Below are positions 12,690 to 26,600 of a stretch of 64,000 nt of DNA, piece by piece. The first letter of the stretch is position 1. The number at the start of each line of letters is the position of its first letter. This DNA is from Sipunculus nudus (lineage: Eukaryota; Annelida; Sipuncula; Golfingiida; Sipunculidae). Where the stretch lies: contig CM049306.1 of the NCBI GenBank assembly GCA_026874595.1, positions 48,426,019 to 48,490,018 of the forward strand, in the 5' to 3' direction. Under the pieces are notes generated by a model. That model did no database searches and was not told the DNA's origin. It saw only the letters and a list, made by a program, of their open reading frames with translations. Made by a program: the position numbers and the translations under genes.

Positions 12690-13000
12690 AGTCAAGTCGG
12701 CGCTAAAGCCAGTCACAGGTCTCCGTAAAATCTGGTCCTCACTGGCTCCATCAGCAAGGACAGAGTTTGACAGATTGAGTCTGTATACAGTTAGATATTT
12801 GAGGCAAAAATGGAAGATACTGATAGAGGTGAAGATCAGAGTGAGACCGGTGGAGGAAGCCGGAGAACCCAGAGAGAACCACTGACCTTGGACGGGCTAC
12901 TACAAACCACTCTCATGGCAGCATCCTGGATTGAACCCAAGTTTTTAGCGGAGAAGGCCAGGCATTTTACTGCTCAGCTGTCCAGGGCCCCGTTGATTGG
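12690..13000 (-). repeat. SINE-like element, minus orientation
   Basis: Read on the minus strand it has a box-B-like GGGTTCAATCC and a GGGTTCTCCGGCTTCCTCCA stretch, a motif common in SINE/LINE tails of aquatic animals. A box A is not clear. GC content exceeds that of the flanks. Confidence 0.4.
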
Positions 13001-13009
13001 ATATTAGAA

Positions 13010-15070
13010 TTGTCAAGATGCACAATGATAAACATGCAACTGGAAAACAAACTCTGAGATTCAGCCAAAGTGATGACCCAGAGATTAAACTGGTACCATC
13101 TATCTATTGGTGAGAATATGAGCATCTCTTGTTTCATTGTCCAAAATGTTCAAATCTATTTTTATTTACAAAAGGGGAATATCCTATCTGTGATGCCAAT
13201 GTCTGAATTTCCCTTGTCAATTCCACTGGTTTGTACTTACAGTAAGTGATCAAAATGTGCTGCAACTCTTCATCAGAACATAATGCGCCTGTCTTTAATA
13301 TGCACTAGTACTGCATGTGTACTGCCTACACAAATACAGAAGGCCAGCTATACTGTGATACACAGAGCAACCAACAAGAAGATCATAAAACATTTCTTAA
13401 TTTAAGTATGAATTGCCTTACAGCTTATTATATACCATATAAAAATCTTAAATCAGTACTCTTACTTACTTAAAGCAGAATTAATCATTAATATACCATT
13501 AAAATGAAAGGCCTGCCTTTAACATTCATACTAATTTTAGCTCTCTGAATCAACTGACTGCAACTTTTTCATTCATGAATATTCATGTATTTTTTAAATT
13601 TTAACCAATAACCTTCCAATATATTGAACAATGCTCAATGATGAATTACCAGCCTTATATATGCAAACATTCAATTTTGCAGGGCATTAGATGCATTTAT
13701 GACACACTGAATATCAAAGGGTTATATATAACTGTGACTTGTATAAACACTGAAGTGCACAGGTAGGATATATGATTCATTCTGCTACACATGTAGCTAC
13801 AATATGTCCACATATAGAAAACACTGACATAACTGCCAGGAAATATTTGTTAACAGCCATGAATAAGTTTTTAATACAAACATTTTAATAGGTTCTGTCA
13901 AAATGATATATTATTCAAGCCAATTCCTCACTTTTACTCTACTATATATTATCTGAATTATTCTAAATGACAGTTATCAATTTTAAGCATTTACTTACAC
14001 ATGCAAAACAGTTAGTCAATAACAGAAGAACTTCACCTATATATATCTACTACATAATTTGTTCAGATTGAAAAAGGTGATATATGACCACTTTATAAAT
14101 TCTAAACTAAACATATTTTTCCTCTTTGTATTTTTTGCAGCTGTTATATAGCTTCATTTAAACCTCTTTTTCCTCATCTCTCCCAATCTTGTCCGTGAGA
14201 TCTAGCATGTACTACCAGTAAACTTGAGAATATAATTAACTTTCACAAGATTTTATCTGTGTCAGGAAGGTAATGTAAAGGTTTTCTTTTTTCCTGATTA
14301 TAAATTTGTAGAAAGTATTTTTGATTTATTTAATGGTGTTATAATGAACAACAGATACTAAAAAGTATTTTTTTTTTTTGTTAGGAGAAAATGAAAACCA
14401 AAGCATGAAACAACTGAGAGGCTTTAATTTGTTGTGGGTGGGGAAATAGGCTTTAGTAACCTTGTAACAACTGCTATAGCACATTTCATGACTGTCTATG
14501 CAGTATTACTTCCAACAATATCTTCCTGGTGATCAAGGGGAACACTGTTGAAATTCATAAAGTGAAACTTGTTGTGGAAACAGGATTTTGAAACTTCAGG
14601 TTGAATCATGTCATGTTTTCATATTTTTAAATCAGATGATTTTTATCAATAATTTCTAAAAATAGCAGCAATTTTACCATATCATTTTTTTATCATCAGT
14701 AATGAATGAAACTGGCAGCTTCTATTTATATCTCCATCTCAAGCTGCATGACATGCAAAAAACCTGGCTATGTTTTATGGCACTTCCGCCCCCGACTGAA
14801 GACAAAGATACATGTTTGTTCACTTGTTAATCCTATAATCTAAACCCTGTATCTATATACATGAGCTACTTACTGTCTGGCTATGTGTTAACTATTTGGT
14901 ATAGTCACACACATATTCACACAACTGCTTCAGTTTGGTAAACCATGTACTCTCTACATCCTCTCTTATTATAAAATAAATTGTCTATATCACTAACTAC
15001 ACAAAAATAATAATGTAATACAATAATGAAGATAAAAGTTGTAATGAGCAGGTTTTCTACCACCATATAT
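13010..15070. other. No feature seen
   Basis: AT-rich sequence; no gene or repeat boundaries recognised. Confidence 0.5.
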
Positions 15071-15072
15071 TT

Positions 15073-15076
<4 letters not shown>

Positions 15077-15162
<86 letters not shown>
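15077..15162. repeat. (TA)n microsatellite
   Basis: About 86 bp of TA dinucleotides with one AA interruption; a 19-base C run follows at about 15269. Confidence 0.95.
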
Positions 15163-15163
<1 letters not shown>

Positions 15164-15916
15164 TGTCAACATTTTCGCAAATTTCTGAATTTACCATTTA
15201 ACCCCAATACATATAAGGACAGACAGTTCTAACAGCAGAAAGCATATTGCTCAACCTTCCACCTGCCCACCCCCCCCCCCCCCCCCACCATGGTATTATC
15301 ATTCACTTTACTTTATAGTGTTGTCAAAAAAATTTATCAAAATGAAAGTAGGGTAAAATGTGCATAGCGACTTTATCCATGCGGGATCACTTTATTAACC
15401 TGCTTGACAGTAACTCTTTTTATGAAAAAGTAAAATCAAATATTTACCTATGTAAAATACAACATCTGTATAAAAATAGATTTGTTGAAAATAATTTGAA
15501 ATATTTTAAATGCATAAAATTACATCACTACCACATGTATAACAAAGTTAGGTTAAAAGGGTATGTTCACTAAGTATGTTCTCTTGTCTGTGCATAGATG
15601 ATTGGGTTTCATAAGGACACTAAACGTACAAAATCCTGTATAACTTAACAGATTGTAATTATTACATATTCTTGACAAACTGATGGAATGTTCATATTTC
15701 CATAGAGATTCTAAATGAACCATCACACTGTCTTCAGACCACATCCTTTTGAGACCACTAACATATAATTTATTCAGTAAAAAAAAATTCTCTAAATTTC
15801 ATGAAAAATAAGTGAAAATGTTTTTACTGAAAATGTTTCAGAATAATATTATGTAAATGCATCTAAATACAGTGAGCTAACATTTTGTTTTCTATGCTTG
15901 TATAACCAGAACAACC

Positions 15917-16601
15917 TTTATTAGGAAAAGAATAATGAAATTGAATTTTGCATTAAATAGAAAAACTGAAATTTATGAATTTGAGGTATATTGTCTGTCA
16001 ATCACTTTTTTGTTACTTTTCAGCATGGAGCTAACCTGAATGATAATCTTACATATAATAATATTAAATACTGGAGTGACCTGACATAGATACTTAATAA
16101 AGGTGCTTCAATGTACCTTGGTCCTTGGATAACCTTATGTCCAATTAAAGTAACAAAACAATGGAAAATGCATGCCTGCATGCAGAATAAACAGACATAT
16201 AATAACAAACAACTGTGCATTTAACTCCATTATTATTTAAGAACAAGGCCTGTATCACGTGATAAGCTTTTGTACTTAGTGCTTGGCGTTATATTATATG
16301 TGAGCATGAGTATGTATACACACAAACATAAACACAAATACATCCACTCACTTTGACCATTTTTAAAGGTAATTCTTAAATCTTTTATCCAACACCCCAA
16401 TACTGTTGGTATTTAACTTGCTTCCATACATGTTAAAAATGATTTATGGATTAAATGATGGAAAATCACATTCTTGATCCCAAGCATTTTATCAGCATAC
16501 AATATTCAACAAATTAATAAGAAATTATCTTGCATTCATATAAATAAGGAAAGATGTGCATATTCTTGTGGAACTGTGTTAGGATCAAGTCAATATTATA
16601 T
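15917..16601 (-). promoter_or_regulatory. Possible DOK 3' UTR and poly(A) signal
   Basis: Below the DOK stop the first clear AATAAA on the minus strand (TTTATT on the plus strand) is at 15917-15922, about 680 nt past the stop; another is at 15769-15774. Which is used cannot be told from sequence. The stretch has no other coding signal. Confidence 0.4.
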
Positions 16602-17668
16602 TCAGTGGTGACCCCCGATTTCACAGTACACACTGTCTTCTGTGGGTTTATTCTGCCTTTTTGGTTGGCGACCTTTTTTAACAGGTGCAGCTGCACTGTA
16701 ACCTCCTGAAATGCTTTTAGAACCAAGCCTACCTGGCAGAGCATATGTCGAGTCCTCACCGATGGAAGGTCGTGAAAACCCTCCCTTACCCACATGATCG
16801 TAAGCATTTTCTTCATCAGCACAAGGAGCTGAGCGAGCTTTTGTCAGTCTTTGTATCGCAGTATTCCTCTTGAACTCCGTAGCCAGGGCAGCCATGCCGC
16901 CAGGAACCTCAGAGTAGTAAGGATCCTCGTCCTGGTTTAGAGTCCTGTTATATGTTTCCTCGTGAACATTGTCTCTGTTCATGCCATGTTTAATCCAGGC
17001 ATCCCGCTCTGGTATCTTAGGCTCAGCGTAAGTTGTGTTTGCTACTGGTCGGTCACTGTCACTTTTGTGTCTGTACTGTGGTGTCACCTCGTAAACAGCG
17101 TATTCTGGTTCTGGCGGAGGTTTTTGTGTGACAGAACCAGAGACATTTACATTCATGTATCTGCGTTTCTCGTTTTCGTTGTTATTTGATACAGAGTCCA
17201 TCACATTGCGGGCTGGACCCGGTGCGGTGTTTGAAATAGATGCTGGCTTTTTCGCTGGGGTGGGGCGCAACTGTGTTGGTGAACGAGGGGTGGGTGACCT
17301 GGAGCTCCGATTTGAAGCAGCGTCAACATTTGAAACTCCTTCTGGTCCTCCGATTGAGGAGTGTTCTCTGTGCTTCATTTTTCTCACGAATTCTTGCACC
17401 CGCTGGAAAACCTCCGTGCCTACAGAAGTAAGGAAAGTAAAAACTCCCTCACCATTTGGACACTTTCGCCCAGCCTCCAGCGTAAAACTGTTCCTGCTTT
17501 TACCGTACCTGCGAATGTACTTGTATGGCCATACTAGCTGAGGCATCTTGGTCTCTGGCTTACACAGGGTGATATTGAGTGAAGATAATAGTAAGGTATA
17601 TTCTCCATTGCCAAGGTCATGTCTCTTGGCTGCCTCTGTTGGCATTATTTTGACTTTGTACATTGCAG
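16602..17668 (-). CDS. DOK: DOK exon 3: PTB domain and phosphotyrosine tail
   Basis: 1067 nt, residues 154-508, stop TGA at 16604-16602. The PTB domain starts at MYKVKIMPTEAAKRHDLGNG and keeps the DOK/IRS signature WPYKYIRRYG, then FTLEAGRKCPNGEGVFTF. Arginines about 206/207 and 221 sit where DOK1 has its phosphotyrosine-binding pair. A helix (EVFQRVQEFVRKMK) closes the domain. Then come SPTPRSPTQLRPTP (possible SH3 ligand), YMNV at Y324 (Grb2-type YxN), YEVTP at Y346, YAEP at Y367 and YALP at Y462 (YxxP, Crk/RasGAP type), YYSEV at Y404/405, YDHV at Y443 and YCEI at Y501, six residues from the C terminus. The tail is in one exon, so these sites cannot be removed by exon skipping. Confidence 0.95.
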
Positions 17669-20600
17669 CTGAAAAGACAAAAGAAAGGATACATCAACCA
17701 CAGGTTACTGCTTAGGATGTCATGATAATATGGTTTCCATGGTGTCATGAACATACCTGAAACAAGCCTTTGTGAAATAATGTTAACTGGAGAGCTGAAC
17801 ATTCATTTGAATACTCATTTATTCAACAAAAGCAAAATTTTACTGTTGTGAACAATGATAATAAATGTAAGTAGTCACAGACCACAAACCTCTGCCAAAT
17901 GCTGTGAGCATGTCCACAAATGTTATTGTTCTATAAGATTATCCCAGGTAACCTCATAAACAATGCTGCCCTCAATACAATGAATATCTCTAACTTAAAG
18001 AAAGTCATATGTAACAAAAGGACAGTATTGTTTGAATTAAAACTAGAATACGGGTAGTCGACAAGCGACTACGTGTATCCGCCAAAATCAGAGAAGGACT
18101 GGTGAAGTGAGGCATGGATTGAGTGGCAAGGGGATATAGAGTTACATGTGTAAATATTAGAATGGATCTCTGCCACATAAACATGATTGTAGGTGGCGCC
18201 ACCTGTTTTTTGAACGAGAAACTATCCAAGGTTTATACACAAGCAAAATTTCATGTGGAAAAGTCAAACCACTGCAGAGATATGAGTGATCCCACAGCAG
18301 ACAAACAGATGGATGCTGTGCAAACATGGTTGCAGGTGGCGCCACCTTTTGTTGTGTATGTTATAAAGCTATCCCAGGGCTACATTTGTGCAAAATTTTT
18401 TCTGGATCGGTCATACGGTTCCCGAGATATGAGTTTGGATGTCTGCAGCGTTAGCGTGAATGTAGGTGGTGCCACCTGTCATAAAATCAAAAAAGCTATC
18501 TAGGATGTATACGCATGCCGAATTTTAGGTGAATTAGTCAAACCACTGCAGAGATATGAGTGATTTTAACCCCAGGCAGATGAACAAATGGACACTGTGC
18601 AAACATGGTTGCAGGTGGCGCCATCTTTTGTTGTGTATGTTATAAAGCTATCCCAGGGCTACATTTTTGTAAAAAATTTTCCCGGATCTATCAAACGGTT
18701 CCCGAGATATATGGGTTTATGTGTGGAGCGTTAACGTGAATGTAGGTGGCGCCACCTGTCATAAAATCAGAAAAGCTATCCAGGATATTTACACATGCCG
18801 AATTTCAGGTGAATTAGTCTAGTCACTGCAGAGATGTGAGTGATTTTAACCCAAGGCAGATGAACAAATGGACACCGTGCAAATATGGTTGCAGGTGACG
18901 CCACCTTTTGTTGTGTATGTTATAAAGCTATCCCAGGGCTACATTTGTTTAAAAAAATTTTCCGGATCGGTCAAACGGTTCCCGAGATATATGGGTTTAT
19001 GTGTGGAGTGTTAACATGAACATAGGTGGCGCCACCTGTCATAAAATTGAGAAAGCTATCTAGGATGTATATGCATGCCAAATTTTAGGTGAATTAGTCA
19101 AACCACTGCAGAGATATGAGTGATTTTTACCCCAGGCAGATGAACAGATGGACACTGTGCAAACATGGTTGCAGGTGGCGCCACCTTTTGTTGTGTATGT
19201 TATAAAGCTATCCCAGGGCTACATTTGTGTAAAAAAAATTTCCGGATCGGTCAAACGGTTCATGAGATATATGGGTTTATGTGTGTAAACAGACGCATAA
19301 ACGGACGCTGGGCAGAGACGAAAGGTCAGAGGTCAAGGTCACTTGGTTAGGCACCAGTTCACATGTGACCCGATAATTTGTGTAAGTTTCGGAAAAATCT
19401 GTCCAGTAGTCTCAGAGGAGTTCTCCGGAAACGAACGCGGCGGCGGCGGCGGCAGAACCCGGTCAAAAAAATAGTATCCGCAAAACTTCGTTTTGGCGGA
19501 TACAAATATATTATGGTGATGAATCAGAATTACTCTAAAAGTTAATTAAATGTTATTTGGATTATACATCAACCCACCACAAAATTCCATCAAAATCTGT
19601 TAAGAACTTTTGCTAACAGAAAAACCAATGAACCAAGGGAAAAAACATAATACTTCAAATCCTGGGACAGTTATAATGAATTTTTTTTTTCAATTCTGCT
19701 GCCCCAGTGATCAGGGTGGTAAGATGGAATGCTCAAGTCAATGTGAGAAAGATGAACACTCGGAACTCCTCAGCCCAATGCGGATTCTGACCTCGGATGT
19801 ATCAAGGGCGCAGCCATTGAAGTAGTCCAGCAAAGGTCAAGGCTGGGTCATGGGTTGATTGAAAAACAAACCAACATTTAAAGAGACACACTCTACATGT
19901 AATTGAAACTACTGATAATTTTGAAGGAATATATGGCGAGAGACTCATATATTACCTGCACTTTATGTATGTTTTGCACTGCGGTAGTTTCACGTAGCTT
20001 TGCTGCATTAGGATAAAGTCGACGCCAGCTGGTACGCCAAATGGTACAATTACTGGCGTGAACATTACCCTAATGCTGTTTCAATCTTCGCCTTGTTGCC
20101 ATGACATACATAAAGATGTAGTCCGGCAAAATGAAATACCTTATTATAAAGCTTATTAAAAGTATATTAAAAATATTTGTAGATGTTCAACTGTTCTTGT
20201 TTAATCAATGCTTCGGGATGAAGTTTATAAGGGAATATTTGGTTATAAACAGTGGTTGTTGTTCACCGTACTTCCGATGCAGAAAATACCCGTGCCGTGG
20301 GCATATCCTAGGGCCATATATTGAGTGTTTTGCGAGATATGGCGAGATGTTCCGAATGAAATATGAAGTGATCTGAAGGGACCTCTAGTGGAGGCTGCGG
20401 TCAACAGCATTTTTTGGAACATGAACACAAGATGGTGTATTATACTTACAGTTAAGTGCTGACAGTCAGAGGCTGATATATTTGTAGTACTGAATGCCAA
20501 CAGACCTTAGCTTACTTGGAAAATTTACATGTGCAAAGTCGTGTACATTACTATTGATGTACATACACTGCAACAGATTTCAAAGCAAACTGATGATGGG

Positions 20601-23600
20601 CTAAGTATTCTATGTATACAGAACTTTTTTTCATTGAAAACAGACTTTTAGGCAAATTTTAAGACATATATTATAATAAAGGAACTCCCTATACCTGTTG
20701 CCTCTAAAAAGTTTCAAATCTCTGATTACTGTTGTTTTTAAAACTTAGTAGTACACTTCTAGTACACATGCTTACATGCATATATATGCTGGCCAATATT
20801 CAAATTAGCTATTCAAAAGTCAGGAGTAGCTATCAAAATGGAAAAAATCTTACTCAGACAAAATATATTTTTTAATTCTTTTATTTTTTCTTCAAGACCT
20901 AATATAATTCACCAGAATCCATTCATACAGACAAACAAACACAGGGGAATACATTACCTCCCTTTGATTCCTGACAGAGTCACGGGTAGTTATCTGCTGA
21001 TTTATCTGTATTAATTATCAGGATGAACATGACTGTCAACAGGAACTGATATTTGTACACACTTAGTGGAAGTGTCACCACAATAATACCACATAATTAA
21101 TCATAGAATGTACACGTGTACCCCAGTAGGAATATGTCACCGTGTTTAACTATCGTCAATTAAAACATATATTTGTACATACTAAGTGGTAGTGTCACCA
21201 CAATGATACTGCAGAATTAAGCACAGACTTTACACATGTATCGAACCAGCAGAATACAAAACCATGTGTTATAGTCACTAAAACATATATTGTATCACTC
21301 AAAACATTATTATTCATGGTTTCTGACATATAAATTCAATTGAAAATGCATGTTCAGATGAAATATTTCCAATTCTGAAAATATAATTTTTTCAATTATG
21401 CATTTTACACATTGTTACACCAGGGTTTTTATGGGTTTTTTTTTCAGGAAACCCAAAAGTACCTATTTTTTATCCATAAAAAAATTTGGCTATTGATATC
21501 CAAACATTCATTTTTCTGTTACTGTCAGTGGATTTATTAATCCTCAGACTGTCATAGTTGATTATTAATTGTAAAAACAATGGATATTGCATAACAGTAA
21601 CAGTACACCAGATACATAAAAGTAGATTTCAAGTTAGTTTATGTAATGATTAAAATAGCCCTACCTTTATGTAAGTACCTTTCTCTTCATAATTTGATGG
21701 GTTTTTTTTTTCAAAATTTATGACTCACACTGCTCAGGTTTCTAGTCACCACTGACTGTGCAGTTGGCAGAAAAGTTTGGTTAATGTTCGAAGGAAGCCT
21801 GTTTATTGGTATGGCTGTATGAAAGACCTTAACTATATGTAAAATGGTAAATAAAACCTGGTACCCTTACTTGTCCTCATATTTTAATAAATATGTATAT
21901 CCTTGATCATCAGTACCCCTAATAATAATCCTGTCCTTGTATCAGAAAATAAGGGACCCATGGGTCACCGCACTCAGCTGAATGGTTACATTGCCTTAAT
22001 ATCCAATAAACTGTAAATAATTCTCTTGCAAAGTTTTAAGATTAACCTTATCCGCTACCAGTCTACATATATTTGGAAAAAAAAACCCAGATCTGTAAAT
22101 GTGCTATATAATATATGTACTTGAATGTGATATTCAGTTTCACTCAATCCTCACCTGGTTACCAGGCTTGTAGCACCATGAGCCTTGCAAATTATTCAGA
22201 TAATATTTCATTGTTATGTAGTTATGATTTGAAACCACAGGAAACTCCTGGTCAAAGATAAAACTGTTTATTGGTACTGTTCACATGATAATAACACCCC
22301 CTCTAAACAATGGATATAACAATAATGTTGTAGAGTAATCATCATACTTTATGATGACTGTACTTAAATTCTTACCTAACCTGTTAGGCAATTCCTATTA
22401 AATTAAAAATTTAAAGTACTTATTTGCAACTGAGTATTAATGAAATACATTTCGATATGTAAATGCAGAGTAAGATTTGTAGAAACCAGCCTCATATAGT
22501 AAAACCTAGCCTTACAACCACCCCTCTTTAGCGACCAACTCAAAATAACAACCTAGTGTCACGGTTGATCCCTTTTTGCTCTTTATATTAAACCTCACTT
22601 AGATGACCACACAGGGCTTGACATTATCTTTTTAAAGTTCTTGCCCAGTCAGGCAAGTAACATCTAGCTTTGACTTGCCCTTCATGAATTTTTACTTGCC
22701 AAAAAAATATTATTGATTGTATTGATTGTATTCAAGAACACAAAAATCTTTTTTTTAAGCTTTTACTTGTGTAATTGTAAAGGTTTATGTTGGACCCACT
22801 TTCTCAGTGGGGCAAGTAATAGGCGACTTCTAGTTGCCCTTCCACTATTTTCTAGAACTTTCATTTACCCCAGGCAAGCAGTTAACTGTTAATGTCGAGC
22901 CCATTAATATCAAGGTTCCATTAGTGGTCATAAATTTGAGCAAATGAAAAATACTTTCAAACTGCTTTAAATGCTAGTTGAGCATTCATACACCAGTTCA
23001 AAGCCATTTTGAGCTGATTTGGCCAAACAATTTTGCATCTGGCTCAGGAGGTGGTTTAATTCAAATAGTTTCCATTGTGAATCTAATTATCTACTCTGCT
23101 GAAGTGCTGTGTGAACACTCAGTTCATGTTCAAAAGGTTCTGGCCTAGTTTTGAAGCAGCAACTAGGTAGCAGTACAAGTGTGAATGCTTGTATCAGCAG
23201 GCTGTTACTTGGTTTCACATATGAATTTATGTACACCTAATGCATTTGTGTGGGATGCCCATTTGAGTTATCCACATTGCCAAAAACATTTTAAAACTGT
23301 TTGGTGTGAAAAGGGTCATATTAAACAATGAATGATACAACCAGTAATTTCCTGAAAAGTCATGTGACTATTTCATTTGATAACCATCTCATCAAGAACA
23401 TATTTTTTATAATTCAATTTTTTTTTCGAAACAATAACATTTTTAAATTTTATGAACAAACAAAGCTGCATTTCAAGCACTTGTTTATATGATTATATTA
23501 ATATTCTTTTTTTTATGCTTTTGTATCAGTTTATATCAACTGGGTAAGATACAGAATGCACCATGTAGAATTACTACAATTAGAGAAGTAACTGGCACAA

Positions 23601-26600
23601 TTATCTGTAATTTGTCTGCAAATTATCAAAATCAATAGACACAATGTGGGCAACAACACCATTAGTTTTACAAGCCTTCAGTGACCATGGTTATTGAAGG
23701 CAAGTTATTCCCTTTTATTATGAGGAACATTTTTTATAGTAAGTACATGGAGGTATATGTATGTTTTTACCACTGAAGTGGATCTACAAACACTTTTTAC
23801 CTCCACCAAGCAAAGGGGCAGGGGGGGGTTATGTTTTTGGCAGTGTTGGTTTGTCTGTTAGCAAGATTACTCAAAAGTTCTTAACAGATTTTGATGAAAT
23901 TTTCCAGATAGCTTGGCAATAATACAAGGAACAACTTTTTTTAAATTTTGGAGGTGATCCATGAGTAAATAAACCTGAAATGGGCTCTAGTGCTTTATTG
24001 GGATTTATAGCACATTTGTTTACGAGGGAATGTAGTAGGTATCATCTTTTGAGTGCGATTTGTAACATCACAGGGGCGTCACTCCACGTGTAAGTGCCGT
24101 TTCCCTGACAGGTGTCAGTAAATCAACGTACAGCATGGGAGCCCTTTTTTATAAGGAAAAATGTTGTATTTCTGACAATGCCATGTGGGGGTAGACCTGA
24201 TGAGCTGCCTTGGTGGAGGTCTGTGTTCCTGAGCACATTTCTAGTTTATATTCAATTTTGTTTAATTTAAGTGAGAATGCTCACATTTTATTTGGCTTTA
24301 CCTGAGTGGCTATATAATGTGGTTGGCTTGTATTTCGGGGTTTAAATTTCAGGATTTTCATTTTTCTCTGTTTTACAAGGGTTTCAATTTTTGTGATTTA
24401 ACCAAACAAATTAACCTACAAGACTAACCCATTATCAAATGAATTAAATATGTTACCTAATAAGTGTGCAAAATTGTGAAAATATGGTAAATTGTGATAT
24501 AATGTTATATAATTTGTGAATAACAGGTAAAATACAAGGTCAATTAAATTCTGAAATAAAGTATCAGTCCTTTGCCTTTGACTTGCCTTTGACAATGGGA
24601 TCTTTTACTAACGAAGGTTTATTTTTGTGATTATTTACCTTTTACGAATACAGCTAATTTGTAGCCTTTGTGATAAAAAAAGGCAACCACAGCACACAAA
24701 GTGCAACTTTGCATCCCATCTATCATGCTATGTAGTACAGCTATAGGTGGTACCCTTAAATTGCTAACATGCCAGGTTCATCTTCCTTTTCTTTGTGACA
24801 TACATTACTGCTATATCCTTGCTGTTCTGATACATAAAAGTAATACCTCCTATTATTTTTTTCAATATTTTCAAAAGGCAAAAAATGTCTAGCATGTCAG
24901 AGATAGACCTGTCATTTTAACATTTTTTATTACATCCCTTATTGTTTTTTTTCTCTTATGGTAGTAAAATGCACCAATAACTAGATCTATGTACAAACCT
25001 GGTACAAATGCATTTTTTTGTGCAGGAACAAAAAAAAATGAAATGACAAAGGAACATGCAACTTAATAAGTTTAAATATAAACACTTTTTCTGAGCTTGC
25101 AGATCTGACTGAAGTTTGACTGAAATCAACATCGAGGCAAACTGCATGATAGTAGTGCAAATTAGCTGATATGGCATAAAATATCTGGTTAAATAATTCC
25201 TCAAGACTTCATCTTTTCAATGAATAAGGCCAACAAAAATTAAAGGTATGGTTCTCAGGCACCGCCCACATCAATTTTTAATCTCCCCATAAAAAATTTT
25301 CATTTTGATTTTCATCTTTTAAGAAGATAAAATAATAAAAATTTGATAAGATTTCCTTTGTTATGTATGTCTTTTACCATTTTAGTAAAAAAAATCTGTT
25401 ATTTTCATGCTTTTCCCTGATCATATGACATTTTATCGAAACATACAAAAAAGGTAAAAAATAAAATACTGCCCATCCGCATTGCTTTCTGAAAAAAAGT
25501 GCCAGAGAACCATACGTTTTTTATGCCAAAATAATCTTAGTAAATAATGATATACATACATGTGTTTGCTAGGCAGCAGTATATGCTTTCAATAAGCATG
25601 GTAGCCATTCAAATATGAGGTAATCCTGGTGTATCTGTCTATAAACTGTCTGAGGATCCCTTGTTATAAACTTTTATGAACGAACACTGTCTCCAACAAG
25701 TCACAAAAATGATCTGAGTGAAACTAGTTACAACTGCCTCATATATAAGGCTGACGTTTTATTGACCTAATTCTGTGACCTGGAAGTTGAGTTTAATTGC
25801 AAAAACCAGTAAACATGCACACTGTCAATGCACATGTGATGAAACATTCCTGTTTATACAGAAGCGTGTTTATTCATATGCAGCCAATGACGTGTTTAAG
25901 ATAATATCACTTCCCACCCCTGTAGCTGAAGTCCCTGGTAAACAACAGGAGCTTAATCATGATAATAATCATGTGTGTAATTAGTCCCATGATAGGAAAT
26001 ATATATTACGCAAGAGTATAATGCACTGAATGAACATTCGAGAAGCTATGGGTCATCATGTACACAAGAACTGATATGCTAATTAAATCAAAAGAACAAA
26101 TTTTGTAAAGGAGGAGATCAATAACATTATGTATGAATCATTTGTGTACTTGTTATCTGAACTTAAATCAATATTACTAGAACCATAAGTTTTGTTTATA
26201 TGCACTTAGGAAAGTAAGCTTATGACCTAAAGAAGAAATTAAAAGAACACAAGTCCTAATTCTAAGTTAAGCAGTTGATATCATCTATAATTTCTAAAGC
26301 AAACATCATGTTTATTTGTTTAATTATCTTTTAAAAGGTCACTATAACCTACTTTTATTTTTCGAAAGATTTCAACATTTTGTCTGTGTGAGTGGTGGGA
26401 CTGATATTCAAACTGTACAAGAAACACTTCAAGAAGAAAGCTGACAGCTATCTGGAGAAGCTGATACTGCTAGTGGGGTACAGCTATAGCTTACAATACT
26501 GACATCAACTGGGTAGATCCATATAAAAAATCACAATAGAAAAAAAACCCAAAGCGAGCCCTGCCTTACTCCACAGTATTATGGTAATCAAGGTGTATGG

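Noticed and set aside
12810-13007. 65-codon plus-strand ORF with good Kozak context
   Set aside because: It lies on a SINE-like element read antisense; there is no splice partner or recognisable domain.
15026-15232. Plus-strand ORF of alternating Tyr and Ile
   Set aside because: It is the translation of a TA microsatellite.
16514-17541. Several ORFs on both strands over the DOK PTB exon
   Set aside because: They are shadows of the real frame, which alone shows the PTB signature and phase-correct splicing.
22450-22610. Pogo/Tigger-like terminal sequence (AAACCTAGCCTTACAACCAC)
   Set aside because: Only one end is suggestive and no convincing inverted partner was found.
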